In this document: positions 13,783 through 22,766 of the stretch, in pieces
Numbering within the stretch: the first letter of the stretch is position 1
Layout of the letters: each line of letters opens with the position of its first letter
Source of the DNA: a virus
IMG/VR virus record: IMGVR_UViG_3300036851_000739
Span: 1-47,051 of that record
DNA: 47,051 nucleotides
Reading direction: 5' to 3' (one strand)
Program-made: the position numbers and the translations under genes
The notes under the pieces: model-generated
Database searches by the model: none
What the model was told of the DNA's origin: nothing
What the model saw: only the letters and a program-made list of their open reading frames with translations

Positions 13783-16700
13783 CAGAAGCCGGTCCCCAGC
13801 CCGACGAAGTCGCTCCAATTCTGACCGCGCTGCTCAAAGCCGATCGTGCCGCCGAAGTTCTTCAGCGCCGCGGCCGTCTGCTCGGTGTTCTCGGCCGTCG
13901 ACTCGGTGTTGGCGGCGGTCAGCTCCATCGCCGCCAGCAGCGCCGTGAGCCGCTCGTTGTCCTTGCCCGCGATCAGCTCCGCGAGCTCGCGCAGGCGCGC
14001 CTGGTCTGACTGCGCCTGCGCCAGCGCCTGCTCCGAGCGCAGCGCCTCGAGCTCGCGCTCGATCCCCGGCACGACGGACTCGCGGATGAACTTCGCACGC
14101 TCAGCGCCGCCCGATTCGAAGGTGCCGGCGAGCTTCTGCTCGAGCTCCAGATGGGAGAGCCCCAGGTCGGCCATCGTGCTGATGTGGGCCGCGCTCTCGG
14201 TGACGGCGTGCGCCGCAGCCTGGATCGCCTCGCGCGCCGCCTGCATCGCGCCGACGATCTCGGTCTGGACCGACTGGATCGCCTCGAGCGTGGAGTCGAC
14301 GAGCGACTGCTGGGCGAGCTCGAGCGCGACCTTCAGCTGGTCGTTCAGCGCCCGGAGCTGTGCCTGCAGCGCCGGGATGATCTGGCCCGAGATCAGGCTC
14401 TCGCGCTCGAGCGCGGCGCCGGCCATGCCGGCGGTGCCGCGCAGCTGCTGCTGGGCCTCGAGCAGCGTGAGCCCGCCCTGGGCCATCGCGACGACGCGCT
14501 GGGTCGCCTCCGTGGCGGCCTGGGCGGCCTGGGCGAGCAGGTCCTTGGCCTCGACCTGGGCGTTCAGGATCTCTAGCTGGTACTGCGAGATGTCTAGCTG
14601 CTGGGACTCGATCTGCTCCTGGAGGCCGAAGATGTCGGCCAGGGGGGCGTGAGTCGCGACAGCCAGCTTGAGCTGGTCGCGCAGCGCGGCCAGCACGCCC
14701 TTCATCGTGGGGACGGCGGCCTGCATCGCCGGAATGACCGTGGAGGTCGTAAGCGCCGCCCGGGCGCGCAGGCTCTCGGCGGTGTCCTGTGTCCCGGCCA
14801 TGCGCTGCTGGGCCTCGAGCAGAGCGACTCCGCCCTGCGCCCTCGCGGTGGCAAAGCCGGCCATCGTGACCATGTGCTGAGCGGCCTGCGTTGCCGACTC
14901 TGCCGCCTGGCGCAGCAGCTCCACCGCCTCGACCTGGGCGTTCAGGATCTCCAGCTGCTGGGCTTGAATCTGCTCCTGCAGCGCGAAGATGTCTGCAATC
15001 GGCGCCTGGGTCTGCTGCGCGGCCCGCAGCTGGCCCTGGAGCGCGCCGAGCACCGCCTGCATCCCGGGGATGACCGTCCTGGTGGTGGCCGCCGCGCGGG
15101 CGCGCAGGGCGGCTGGCGTCTCGGCGGTGCCTGCCAGGCGCTGGCGGGCCTCTGTGATCGAGAGCGCGCCCTGGGCCATCGTCGTGCGGTGGCTGGCGAC
15201 GTCGAAGCCGCGCTGGGCGGCCGCCCTGATCCGTTCGCGCCACAGCTCGGCCAGGCTCGTGACCGTCTCGGAGATCTCCTCGCCAATCTCCGTCAGGCGG
15301 TCGCTGATGTCCTTGACCGCGTCGCGGTCGCCGGCCTTGAGCGCCCTGCGCAGAGCGGTGCGCAGCTGCGCGCGCATCCGCTGCAGCCCCTCGAGCTGTG
15401 CCTTCTGCAGCCCCTGGAGCGCCCTGATGCCCTCGACTGAGGCCTCGTCGATACCGCGCCAGCGCAGGAACTGCGAGAGGCGCGTGCGGGCGCGCTCGAG
15501 CACCTGGGCCTGCTTCTCGACGCCCTCGACGATCATCGCCGTGCGGCGGCCCATCTCGGTCTGGACGATCCGCTGGGCGGCCTCGAGGCGGCGGATCTGT
15601 ACGCGCTCGTCGCGCGTCACGCCGCCGCGCTGCAGGCGCGCGATGCGGCGGCCGAGGCTGCGCTCCATGCGCTCGAGCCGGCCGTAGCTGGGCGCCGCGG
15701 CGAGCCGCTGCACGTCCGCCCTGGCCTCTTCGCGCAACCGGCGCAGCACCGGCCGCTCGCGGCGCGTCACGCCGCCGCGGCGGATGCGCCTGATCTGCGC
15801 TCGCACGCGCGCCAGGTGGGCGCGCACGATCTGCGCGCTGGTCTCGTCGAGCTGCTCGACGAAGCTCGCGAAGCCGCGCAGCACGGCCTGGGCGGCCTTG
15901 TTGTCCATCCCGGCTCGCCCCAGCGTCCCGACGGTCGCCCGCAGCGAGCCCGCCCGCGCTGCCGGCGGCCTGTAGTGCGTCGCCCGACGCATCAGGATCT
16001 CGACGAGCTGCATCACCATTGCCCGCGGCAGGCCGGCGAACAGCGTGCCGCGCGGCTGGCGGGTGATGCCGCCACCCTGGAAGCCGACGATGCCGCCGCG
16101 GCGAAAGCCCTTCGGGTGTCGGACCGTAAAGCCCGAACGGGAGTTGTAATCGAGCCAACCGGCGCCGCCGCCGGGGTTCGAGCTCGAGGTGCCGAAGCCC
16201 TTCCCCCTGATCGCCATGAAGGTGTGCTGCGGGTTGGCGAAGATCGAGATGTGGCGACCCTTGCCCGGGGAGCCCCAGCCCGCGTAGCTCCCGCTTACCC
16301 CGGTCGGGAAGTTGAAGCCCGCCCGCTGCATGACGCGCGCCACCGCACCCGAGCAGTCGTAGCCGCCGCCCGTCGCCCTGGCCGGCTGGGTGTGGCCGCC
16401 GCCCCAGACGTAGGGATAGTGGGCACGGTCGATCCGGTTCGCCTCGGCGACCGCAGCCTGCACCTTCGCCGGCAGTCCCGAGCGCCCCCCTCGAGACGCC
16501 CGCGGCGCGCTGCCGCGTCCACCGCGGCCGCTGGGCGGATCAATCGTCTGAATCTTGGCGCTGGCGCCAGCGAGGATCTCGCCAATGCCCCCCGCCAGGG
16601 GTGCGCCACCGAGCTCGTAGCCGGCGGCCCAGGCGCTGGCCGCGCTGGGAAGGGCGCCGCCGAAGCTGAGCTTGCTCTTGCCGGCCGGAGCGCGAGTCCC

Positions 16701-19700
16701 ACCACTACGCGGCTCGCGCCCTCCGGCCCGGCCCATGCCACGCACTGCGGCGGCGGCCCGGCCCAACCAGCCCCTGTGGGTCCCCTCGCGGAAGGTCGTC
16801 CACGGCTGCCAGTTCGAGCCCCCGCTCGAGATCGCGGCCATCGCCTGGGCGTTGTAGTCCGGATCGAAGATGCGGCCCGCCTGGCGGTAGTACTGCGGGT
16901 GGGCCGGCTTGTGGATCTGCCACAGCCCGAAGCTGCCGCCGAGTCCCCTGTCGCCGTGCGCCCGCTCGTTCCAGCCCGACTCGGCGCCTGCGACAGCAAC
17001 CGCGGTCAGCAGCCTGCTGCCGCGCAGCCCCGCCTTGCGCGCCGCCTGGGCGACCCGTCCACCGGAGGCGAAGTGCGGCAGCTGGTGGGTGAGCGTCTCG
17101 TCGATCGTGGCGCCGCGGGCAAGCAGCTGCTGGCCGGGGCCGGTGATGATCGCCGTGTCGCGCCTGAACAAGCCGAGCACGCTGTCGGCGCCCGTACGCC
17201 GGCCCGGGATCATGAAGGACCGGCCACCAGGCTCGACCGCGAGCTCGCCCGGCGAGACCATCGCCAGGCCGCCAGCCTGACCGCCGCGCCTCAGTTTCGG
17301 CAGCGTGATGTGGATGTCCGGCCCGTGCGGAATGTCGATCCCGACCTTGTCGCCGAGCGGGGTGTGGTCGTTCAGCCAATCGGCGATGGCCCGACCTATG
17401 TCGCCGATCCACTTGCCCGCGCTGCCGAGCGCGTTCTTGATGATGCCGGGCAGCTTGCCGAAGGCGTCGCCGATCTTGCTCAACACGCTGCCCACGGCCC
17501 TCACCGCCGGCCCGCCGATGCCCTTGATGGCGTCCGCCACCGCCCCGACAGCTCTACGCACCGGCGAGGTGAGCACCTTGACGATGTTCCAGGCCCCCCT
17601 GATGGCGCCCACCGCTGCCCTCACACCACCCCGGGCGACTCCCGCCAGCGTGCCGATCACCGCTCGGACGCCACGCACCCCCGCCCGGGCCGGGCCGCGC
17701 AGGGCGCCCACGATCGCATCCCAGACGCGGCCGATCGTGCGCACATAAGTCCTGACCATCGCGGCCACAGTTCTGAAGCCAGTGCGGAAGGCGTTCGCGA
17801 TGAAGCGCAGCACCGGCATCACGACCGCCTTGAACGCCGCCAGTCCGACCTTGAACACGGTGCTCCAGACCTTGACAACGGTCTGGATGTGCGATTTGAC
17901 CAACCCGAAGCCGGCCTTGAACGGCGCCAGCAGCACCTTGCCCACCGGCTTGATCGAGTTGCCGAAGTGCTTGACCACTAGGAGCCCGAGGCGCACGATC
18001 GGCCCGATGATGGGGAAGTTCTTGGCGAAGGTGAGGGCGAACGCCTTCAACTTCCCGCCGATGCCCTTGGCGCTGAAGATCGACGTGACGTACTCGGCGA
18101 CCGTGCCGAGCGCGAGGCCGATCGGACCGGCCTTCCCGAGCAGCCGGACCGGAACCCGCTTCAACGCACTGCCGAGCACCGCCGGCAGGGCCTTCAACTT
18201 CCCGGCGAACCCCGCAAGGAAGCCGCCGCCCGCTGCTGCGCCCGTGGCCTTGGTCGCGTTGGCCGTCATGCCTGGAGCCAGCGCACCGGGGCGTTGCACC
18301 ACTGCCGGAGCCCCACGGCGAGCGAGAGCGCCGACTACAGGTACACCTCCAGCCGCGGCCGCGACACGCTCCGCCGCGGCCGCGCCGAGCGCGGTGGTCC
18401 GCAGGGTCTTGTAACCGGCGGCGAGTCGCCCCACACCCGTGATCGCCGCGGCGAAGCCGAACGCCTTGCTCACCGCGGCAAGGCCCGCGAGTGTGACCAC
18501 CAGCGTCTTCAGCCCCGGCACCTTCTGGAGCAAGACGGTTGCACCCCTCGCCATCCCGCCGAGCATCTTCACGACCAGCGTCAGCGGGCCATTGGCGCCG
18601 GCGAGTTGCCCGAATAGCAGCGCCACGTTCGCCAACGCTCGAATGACAGCGGGCCCAAAAGCGGCGGTCGTCGCCTTCACGAGCGACACGAACGACGGCA
18701 GCAGCTCGGTGCGGACAATCTTCAGCAGCTGACCGGCCTCCTTGCCCCGCGACAGGCTGAAGAACGCCTTGGTGACGTCGCGGATCAGGCGACCCATCTC
18801 GAAGATCGCGGGCTTCGAGTCCGCGAAATACTTCTTCAGCTCGTTGCGGCCCTTCACGCTCGAGGTCCACTTGGCGAACCCGCCAGACGCCTTGTCGAGC
18901 GCACCGAGAATCTCGCGGCCGAGCGGTGCCGCCGCCTTGCCGATGTTCCAGAACGCCTTGCCCAGCGATCCCGCGATCGAGCCGACCCGAGTCATCACCT
19001 TGCGAGTGGACTCGAAGAACTTCGCCATCCGGCCGGACTCCCGACCCGCCTTCGCAGCACCGTCGATGTTCTTCGCCCAGCCCCCCGCCATCTTCCCCAT
19101 CCAGAGGACCAGGGGTCCAGCAGCGACCATCACGTGACGGAAGGCACTGGCGAGCTTCAACCCCGCACCACCGAACGACCGGATCAGCGCGATGTTCGTG
19201 CGCCCGAGCGCCTGCAGATCGCGTCCGAACCCCTTCGAGCCCGCCAGCTTGCCCGCACGCTCAGCTAGCTCACCGATCGCCCGCGCCGTTCCGCGCACGG
19301 CGCCTGGCAGGATCTTGAAGTTCTTCGACGCGGCGTCGACGCCGCGGGTGAGGCCCTTCAGGATCGGCCCCTCGGCTTCCTTGCGCAGCCGCGCGAGCTG
19401 CGGCGCGAACTTCTCGAGGTGCTTGCCGAACTTCAGCATCGCCGGGGTCGGCTCCTTGAGGCCCTTCGTCAACCCCTCGAAGGCCTTGTCCATCCCGAGC
19501 GTCGCGAGCTTGAAGACACCCATCGCCTGCGCTGCCGCACCTAAGATCACCGGATAAGCGGCGATAGCACCGGAGAGCGGGGCAAGTGCAGCGACAGCGG
19601 CAGCGGCGCCCGCTCCGAGAGCCGCCGCTCCTTGTGCAACAGCACCGAGACCGGCGATCATGGCCGGGAACTTGATCAGCGAAACGATGCGGCTGAAGAT

Positions 19701-19988
19701 CTTCGTCTGGTGCGTGGAGTTGCCCAGCGCGACATTGAGATGATCGACTCCGCTGGCGGCCCGCTTCGCCCTCGCCCCAACGGTGTCGTAGTCGCGGCTG
19801 ACACGCTGGGCTGAGACCCGCTGCCGCTTGCCCGTAGTCTCGGCGGTCGATGCGCTCTTGCGCATCTCCTTCGCCGTTTCCTTGACCGACTGCCGGATCT
19901 TGCGGTCCTCGGCGAGCAGGTGCTTCGTGCCCTTGTCCACCACGGAAACCGCGTAGCGCACAGAGATCTCCCGACCGCGGCCAGCCAT
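13782..19988 (-). CDS. Tape measure protein with two wall-hydrolase domains
   Basis: A 2068-residue protein. Residues 1-60 hold a basic helical start; about 60-950 are long helical and hydrophobic segments typical of tape measures. About 990-1075 form a lysozyme/transglycosylase-like domain (LLTAVAVAGAESGWNERAHG, SFGLWQIHKP). About 1190-1310 match NlpC/P60-type cysteine peptidases (YPYVWGGGH, GGYDCSGAVARVM, then a His in QHTFMAI). About 1605-2030 contain four related helical repeats, each beginning near LxxxEAxQxLxGT. By the usual 0.15 nm per helical residue the tail could reach about 300 nm. The hydrolase domains would open the wall during DNA entry. Confidence 0.9.
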   Translation of the reverse strand: MAGRGREISVRYAVSVVDKGTKHLLAEDRKIRQSVKETAKEMRKSASTAETTGKRQRVSAQRVSRDYDTVGARAKRAASGVDHLNVALGNSTHQTKIFSRIVSLIKFPAMIAGLGAVAQGAAALGAGAAAAVAALAPLSGAIAAYPVILGAAAQAMGVFKLATLGMDKAFEGLTKGLKEPTPAMLKFGKHLEKFAPQLARLRKEAEGPILKGLTRGVDAASKNFKILPGAVRGTARAIGELAERAGKLAGSKGFGRDLQALGRTNIALIRSFGGAGLKLASAFRHVMVAAGPLVLWMGKMAGGWAKNIDGAAKAGRESGRMAKFFESTRKVMTRVGSIAGSLGKAFWNIGKAAAPLGREILGALDKASGGFAKWTSSVKGRNELKKYFADSKPAIFEMGRLIRDVTKAFFSLSRGKEAGQLLKIVRTELLPSFVSLVKATTAAFGPAVIRALANVALLFGQLAGANGPLTLVVKMLGGMARGATVLLQKVPGLKTLVVTLAGLAAVSKAFGFAAAITGVGRLAAGYKTLRTTALGAAAAERVAAAAGGVPVVGALARRGAPAVVQRPGALAPGMTANATKATGAAAGGGFLAGFAGKLKALPAVLGSALKRVPVRLLGKAGPIGLALGTVAEYVTSIFSAKGIGGKLKAFALTFAKNFPIIGPIVRLGLLVVKHFGNSIKPVGKVLLAPFKAGFGLVKSHIQTVVKVWSTVFKVGLAAFKAVVMPVLRFIANAFRTGFRTVAAMVRTYVRTIGRVWDAIVGALRGPARAGVRGVRAVIGTLAGVARGGVRAAVGAIRGAWNIVKVLTSPVRRAVGAVADAIKGIGGPAVRAVGSVLSKIGDAFGKLPGIIKNALGSAGKWIGDIGRAIADWLNDHTPLGDKVGIDIPHGPDIHITLPKLRRGGQAGGLAMVSPGELAVEPGGRSFMIPGRRTGADSVLGLFRRDTAIITGPGQQLLARGATIDETLTHQLPHFASGGRVAQAARKAGLRGSRLLTAVAVAGAESGWNERAHGDRGLGGSFGLWQIHKPAHPQYYRQAGRIFDPDYNAQAMAAISSGGSNWQPWTTFREGTHRGWLGRAAAAVRGMGRAGGREPRSGGTRAPAGKSKLSFGGALPSAASAWAAGYELGGAPLAGGIGEILAGASAKIQTIDPPSGRGGRGSAPRASRGGRSGLPAKVQAAVAEANRIDRAHYPYVWGGGHTQPARATGGGYDCSGAVARVMQRAGFNFPTGVSGSYAGWGSPGKGRHISIFANPQHTFMAIRGKGFGTSSSNPGGGAGWLDYNSRSGFTVRHPKGFRRGGIVGFQGGGITRQPRGTLFAGLPRAMVMQLVEILMRRATHYRPPAARAGSLRATVGTLGRAGMDNKAAQAVLRGFASFVEQLDETSAQIVRAHLARVRAQIRRIRRGGVTRRERPVLRRLREEARADVQRLAAAPSYGRLERMERSLGRRIARLQRGGVTRDERVQIRRLEAAQRIVQTEMGRRTAMIVEGVEKQAQVLERARTRLSQFLRWRGIDEASVEGIRALQGLQKAQLEGLQRMRAQLRTALRRALKAGDRDAVKDISDRLTEIGEEISETVTSLAELWRERIRAAAQRGFDVASHRTTMAQGALSITEARQRLAGTAETPAALRARAAATTRTVIPGMQAVLGALQGQLRAAQQTQAPIADIFALQEQIQAQQLEILNAQVEAVELLRQAAESATQAAQHMVTMAGFATARAQGGVALLEAQQRMAGTQDTAESLRARAALTTSTVIPAMQAAVPTMKGVLAALRDQLKLAVATHAPLADIFGLQEQIESQQLDISQYQLEILNAQVEAKDLLAQAAQAATEATQRVVAMAQGGLTLLEAQQQLRGTAGMAGAALERESLISGQIIPALQAQLRALNDQLKVALELAQQSLVDSTLEAIQSVQTEIVGAMQAAREAIQAAAHAVTESAAHISTMADLGLSHLELEQKLAGTFESGGAERAKFIRESVVPGIERELEALRSEQALAQAQSDQARLRELAELIAGKDNERLTALLAAMELTAANTESTAENTEQTAAALKNFGGTIGFEQRGQNWSDFVGLGTGF

Positions 19989-20050
19989 CAGGCGGTCCCC
20001 CGAGACGCACGAAGGCGAGGCCGGAGCCTCGCCTTCTTGAAAGTCGCCAT
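19988..20050 (-). CDS. Possible 20-residue coupling ORF before tape measure
   Basis: The frame MATFKKARLRPRLRASRGTA starts just after the second chaperone ORF and ends in a TGATG overlap with the tape-measure start. A perfect 10-bp hairpin lies within it. It probably serves translational coupling rather than making a functional protein. Confidence 0.3.
   Translation of the reverse strand: MATFKKARLRPRLRASRGTA
20011..20036. repeat. 10-bp perfect hairpin before the tape measure gene
   Basis: gaaggcgagg (20011-20020) pairs perfectly with cctcgccttc (20027-20036) around a 6-nt loop, 23 bp upstream of the tape-measure ATG. There is no T-run, so it is not a typical terminator. It could hide or expose the tape-measure ribosome-binding region or stabilise the transcript. 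Confidence 0.5.
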
Positions 20051-20052
20051 CC

Positions 20053-20220
20053 TCAACGCCCCGCGCTCGACTTCATCACGCCCTTGGCGAGCTCGATCAG
20101 CAGTTCCTGATCTCCCTTGTGCAGACGGCCCACCTGCTTCGCGAGCGCCACCGCGTCGTCCTCGAGCATCTGCTCGAACTCCGAAGGCGCGACGTTGCCG
20201 TAGCGGGCCAGGTGCGCCAT
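20053..20220 (-). CDS. Tail assembly chaperone, second (T-like) part
   Basis: A 55-residue frame, MAHLARYGNVAPSEFEQMLEDD..., overlapping the stop of the first chaperone gene (TGATG) in the -1 frame. In siphoviruses the two ORFs between the tail tube and tape measure make chaperones G and GT, the latter by -1 frameshift. The -1 frame stays open upstream into the first gene with plausible residues (GPYAGDDSYFEL), so a fusion is possible. No clear slippery heptamer was found; separate reinitiation at the ATG is the alternative. Confidence 0.6.
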   Translation of the reverse strand: MAHLARYGNVAPSEFEQMLEDDAVALAKQVGRLHKGDQELLIELAKGVMKSSAGR

Positions 20221-20777
20221 CAGCTCGAAGTAGGAGTCGTCTCCGGCGTAGGGTCCGGCTCCACGGCGGCGGCCCCGGGCGACACCTGCCGCAGTAGGCC
20301 CGGCATGTCCTCGAGGTCGAGGTGCTCGGCGATCCAGGCCGCGTCGACCGGCTCGTCCTCCTTCACCGGCTTGAGCCAGATCGCGATCAGCTCGAAGCCG
20401 ACCTTGTCGCTCTCTTCCTCGAGCTCGTCGCGGCGCGGCTCGATGTCCTCAAGCAACACGCCGGGGGCGCAGATGTCGTTGTCGCGCAGCAGGTTCAGCA
20501 GCAGCGCCCTGCGGCTCTGCCCCGGCTCGATCTCCGGCTCGGCGACGCCGTTCTCGGCGGCCAGCTCGATCAGCGTCTCGAGCGTGAGGTCTGAGAGGCC
20601 GTCAAGCTTCGCCTGCTCGCGCTCGAGTGCCGCCTGGCGGCGCAGGAGGTTGCGATAGCCGCGCATGACCTCGTTCGTACGCCGGGCCTGTTTGGCCTTG
20701 CGGCCGCCGATCGTGTGGACCTTGCGCTCGCGCTCGGCGATCTTCTGGTCAGCGTTGAAGCCGTTGTTGCTCGGCAT
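20220..20777 (-). CDS. Tail assembly chaperone, first (G-like) part
   Basis: A 185-residue, highly charged helical protein starting MPSNNGFNADQKIAE, with AAGGAG 7 nt upstream (a GTG start 7 codons earlier is less well placed). It contains long Arg/Lys/Glu helices (KQARRTNEVMRGYRNLLRRQ), a KLDGLSDLTLETLIELAAE segment and a Pro/Thr tail. Position between tail tube and tape measure identifies it as the chaperone that coats the tape measure during tail assembly. Its end overlaps the T-like ORF. Confidence 0.65.
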   Translation of the reverse strand: MPSNNGFNADQKIAERERKVHTIGGRKAKQARRTNEVMRGYRNLLRRQAALEREQAKLDGLSDLTLETLIELAAENGVAEPEIEPGQSRRALLLNLLRDNDICAPGVLLEDIEPRRDELEEESDKVGFELIAIWLKPVKEDEPVDAAWIAEHLDLEDMPGLLRQVSPGAAAVEPDPTPETTPTSS

Positions 20778-20821
20778 CTTTGTGCTCCTTCGCCCCACAC
20801 TCGGGGCCGTGGTGGGTTTCG

Positions 20822-21058
20822 TCAGGACGTCGTGCTGACGAGCAGCACGACGTCGACCTGCCCCCGCTCCGAGAGAGCGAGAGCGATCAGCTCGGCCGCG
20901 GCGGCGACGTCGTCCTGCGAGCGCACCTCGCAGGAGCCGAAGCTGTCGTAGCCGTCAGCCGATGCGGCCAGCAGGCGGGACGCCTTGCGCACAGCGCCGA
21001 GCGCCTGGCCGGCTCGCCGGCGCGACAGCTCGAGCGCCGCCGCGGCCTCGCGATCCAT
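20822..21058 (-). CDS. Small protein after the tail tube gene
   Basis: A 78-residue protein, MDREAAAALELSRRRAGQAL..., with an Ala-rich helical first half and a hydrophobic C-terminal strand (GQVDVVLLVSTTS). It starts 9 nt after the tail-tube stop. No family is recognised; its position suggests a tail-assembly role. Confidence 0.5.
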   Translation of the reverse strand: MDREAAAALELSRRRAGQALGAVRKASRLLAASADGYDSFGSCEVRSQDDVAAAAELIALALSERGQVDVVLLVSTTS

Positions 21059-21067
21059 CGCCAGTCG

Positions 21068-22129
21068 TTACGTGATGGCGACGTTCGAGGCGTCGACGAA
21101 CTCGATCTTGAAGTCGTCCTGCGTCGCGGGATCGATGTACATCCCGAACTCGAACGTCGAGGACAGCGAGTCCTCGTCGGTCAGCTGCTCCGGTCCGCCG
21201 CCGGTGCGGACGATCACCGGGGCAGTGACGCGCAGCAGCTCCTTCGCCGCCGGCGTCGTCCCGAGGTCCTCGAGCTCGCACTCGAACACCAGCTGCTCGG
21301 CGTGCGCCAGCTCGAGCTTGAGGTCCTCGTCGGCGACCGCGTCGGCGAGCGTGAAGCTGCCGGTAGCGGCGTGCGAGAGGAACTTGTGCCGGTAGGGCCA
21401 CCAGACGGTGCGCTTCACCGCCGGCGTGCCGTAGTCGGTCACGACGCGATTCTTCTTCTGCGCGAAGCGGTCCTCGATCGCGTCCGAGTGGTTGTTGTTG
21501 AGCGCGAACGAGATCGCCGACAGCGCCGCCAGCGAGCTGCCCGAGCCGGCCAGGTAGACCGCCGCGTCGCGCAGCAGGTAGCCGCGGCGGTCGTAGTCGC
21601 TGTAGTCGGCCGTCGGGGGGCTGCCCGACTCGCGTTTGGCGTACTTGCCCCAGAACTCGCCCGAGACCTTGGCGAAGTCGCCCATCGAGAACGCCAGCGA
21701 CAGCTCGTTCAGGACCGCGCCCGCGACCTTCATGTAGTGGTCGTCGCGCACGATCGCGAGGTGGACGGCGGGCAGCTCGCCGGTCTGGACGGGCTCGAAC
21801 AGGTGCGTGATCGCCGCCGGCGGCGTGCCCGAGCGCGAGTCGGTCGCCCCGGTCCACTTCTGCACGAGCTTCTTCACCAGCAGCGCGTAGGCGTTGCCCT
21901 CGAACGGCACGCGCGGATCGGCGCGGAACTCGATCGGCGCCACCGAGCCGCGCAGTCCCCGTACCTCCTGGTTGCGGGTCAGCTGGTTGACGTTCTGGTT
22001 GACGTTCGCGTTGTCGACCGGCACGAAGAAGTCCGGGTCGGGGATCGCCCCGGCCGCGAGAGCGTCGTAGTCCTTCCCGCCCGCCGTCACGTCGTTGATC
22101 CAGCCGAACAGCCGTCGCCAGGTGGCCAT
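21068..22129 (-). CDS. Major tail (tube) protein
   Basis: A 353-residue protein identified mainly by position and pattern. The N-terminus (WINDVTAGGKDYDALAAGAIPD) and the repeated beta-strand segments (FRADPRVPFEGNAYALLVKKL, THLFEPVQTGELPAVHLAIVRD, LSLAFSMGDFAKVSGEF) fit phage tail-tube proteins of the long-tailed actinophage type. It lies after the tail terminator and before the chaperones. It would polymerise as hexameric rings around the tape measure. Starts in a TAATG overlap with the small gene upstream. Confidence 0.75.
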   Translation of the reverse strand: MATWRRLFGWINDVTAGGKDYDALAAGAIPDPDFFVPVDNANVNQNVNQLTRNQEVRGLRGSVAPIEFRADPRVPFEGNAYALLVKKLVQKWTGATDSRSGTPPAAITHLFEPVQTGELPAVHLAIVRDDHYMKVAGAVLNELSLAFSMGDFAKVSGEFWGKYAKRESGSPPTADYSDYDRRGYLLRDAAVYLAGSGSSLAALSAISFALNNNHSDAIEDRFAQKKNRVVTDYGTPAVKRTVWWPYRHKFLSHAATGSFTLADAVADEDLKLELAHAEQLVFECELEDLGTTPAAKELLRVTAPVIVRTGGGPEQLTDEDSLSSTFEFGMYIDPATQDDFKIEFVDASNVAIT

Positions 22130-22278
22130 TACTCGCTACCTCCGAAGTCGGGGGCCTCTTCGACCCGCTCGTCCTTTGCCGCCTTCTCCGCCACCTCGCG
22201 AGCCGTCGGACGGCCCTTGGGCTTGAAGGCGTCGTCAGCCTTGGCCTCGCTCTTCTGAGCGGGCTTCTCGTCGGCCAT
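22129..22278 (-). CDS. 49-residue charged protein before tail tube
   Basis: The ATG of MADEKPAQKSEAKADDAF has an excellent AAGGAGGGG upstream, so the shorter start is preferred over a longer frame. The peptide is Lys/Glu/Ala-rich and probably disordered, ending EEAPDFGGSE. It is coupled to the tail-tube gene by TAATG. Function unknown. Confidence 0.55.
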   Translation of the reverse strand: MADEKPAQKSEAKADDAFKPKGRPTAREVAEKAAKDERVEEAPDFGGSE

Positions 22279-22289
22279 GTGGCCCCTCC

Positions 22290-22766
22290 TTACTGGGGAT
22301 TGATGAGCTGGTGAGTCAGCAGCCGCAACGGCAGCTCCACGCACAGCACCGGCGTGTCGCCGAAGCTGTCGACGACGAGCCGGCGCCCCGTGCGATCGGC
22401 GATCTGGGCCGCGCCGCCGAGGAATGGGCTGTTGCGGAAGTCGAGGTCGAAGACCTGGCAGGCGACGTCGGCGTAGAGCTCGACGGCGGCCAGCTGCTCG
22501 ACGTCGTCGGAGTGCTCGATGCCGACATAGGCGGAGAGCGGGAAGGCGTCGCGGTTCGCCGCGGTGTCGAGCTTCTCGGCGCTCGCCTGCGAAGGCAGCC
22601 AGTTGTAGATCGCCGGCAGATCGGGCAGTTGACGTGTGCGCCAGCGATAGACGACGAGCTCCTTCGTGCCGGCGGGCAGCTGCTCGTTGATCGTGCGCTC
22701 GAGCGCCTCGAGCCCGTCCATCAGGCGCGCGAAGGGTCCCGGCTGCTCGAGCGGCGGGATCGCCAT
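22290..22766 (-). CDS. Tail terminator protein (probable)
   Basis: A 158-residue protein. The start MAIPPLEQPGPFARLMDGLEALERTI is set by ATGA overlap with the preceding gene. Its length, an N-terminal helix followed by beta strands (ELVVYRWRTRQLPDLPAIYNWL, AAVELYADVACQVFDL), and its place between the HK97-gp10-like gene and the tail tube fit a tail terminator that caps the tail and joins it to the head. Identification is by context. Confidence 0.55.
   Translation of the reverse strand: MAIPPLEQPGPFARLMDGLEALERTINEQLPAGTKELVVYRWRTRQLPDLPAIYNWLPSQASAEKLDTAANRDAFPLSAYVGIEHSDDVEQLAAVELYADVACQVFDLDFRNSPFLGGAAQIADRTGRRLVVDSFGDTPVLCVELPLRLLTHQLINPQ

Noticed and set aside
15816-17981. Long plus-strand frame opposite the tape measure gene
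   Set aside because: Antisense shadow of clear hydrolase domains; no start signal and low-complexity composition.
20262-20276. CCCGGGGCC as a -1 slippery heptamer for the tail chaperones
   Set aside because: In the gene's frame the re-paired codons would mismatch at key positions, so it does not fit the X XXY YYZ rule.
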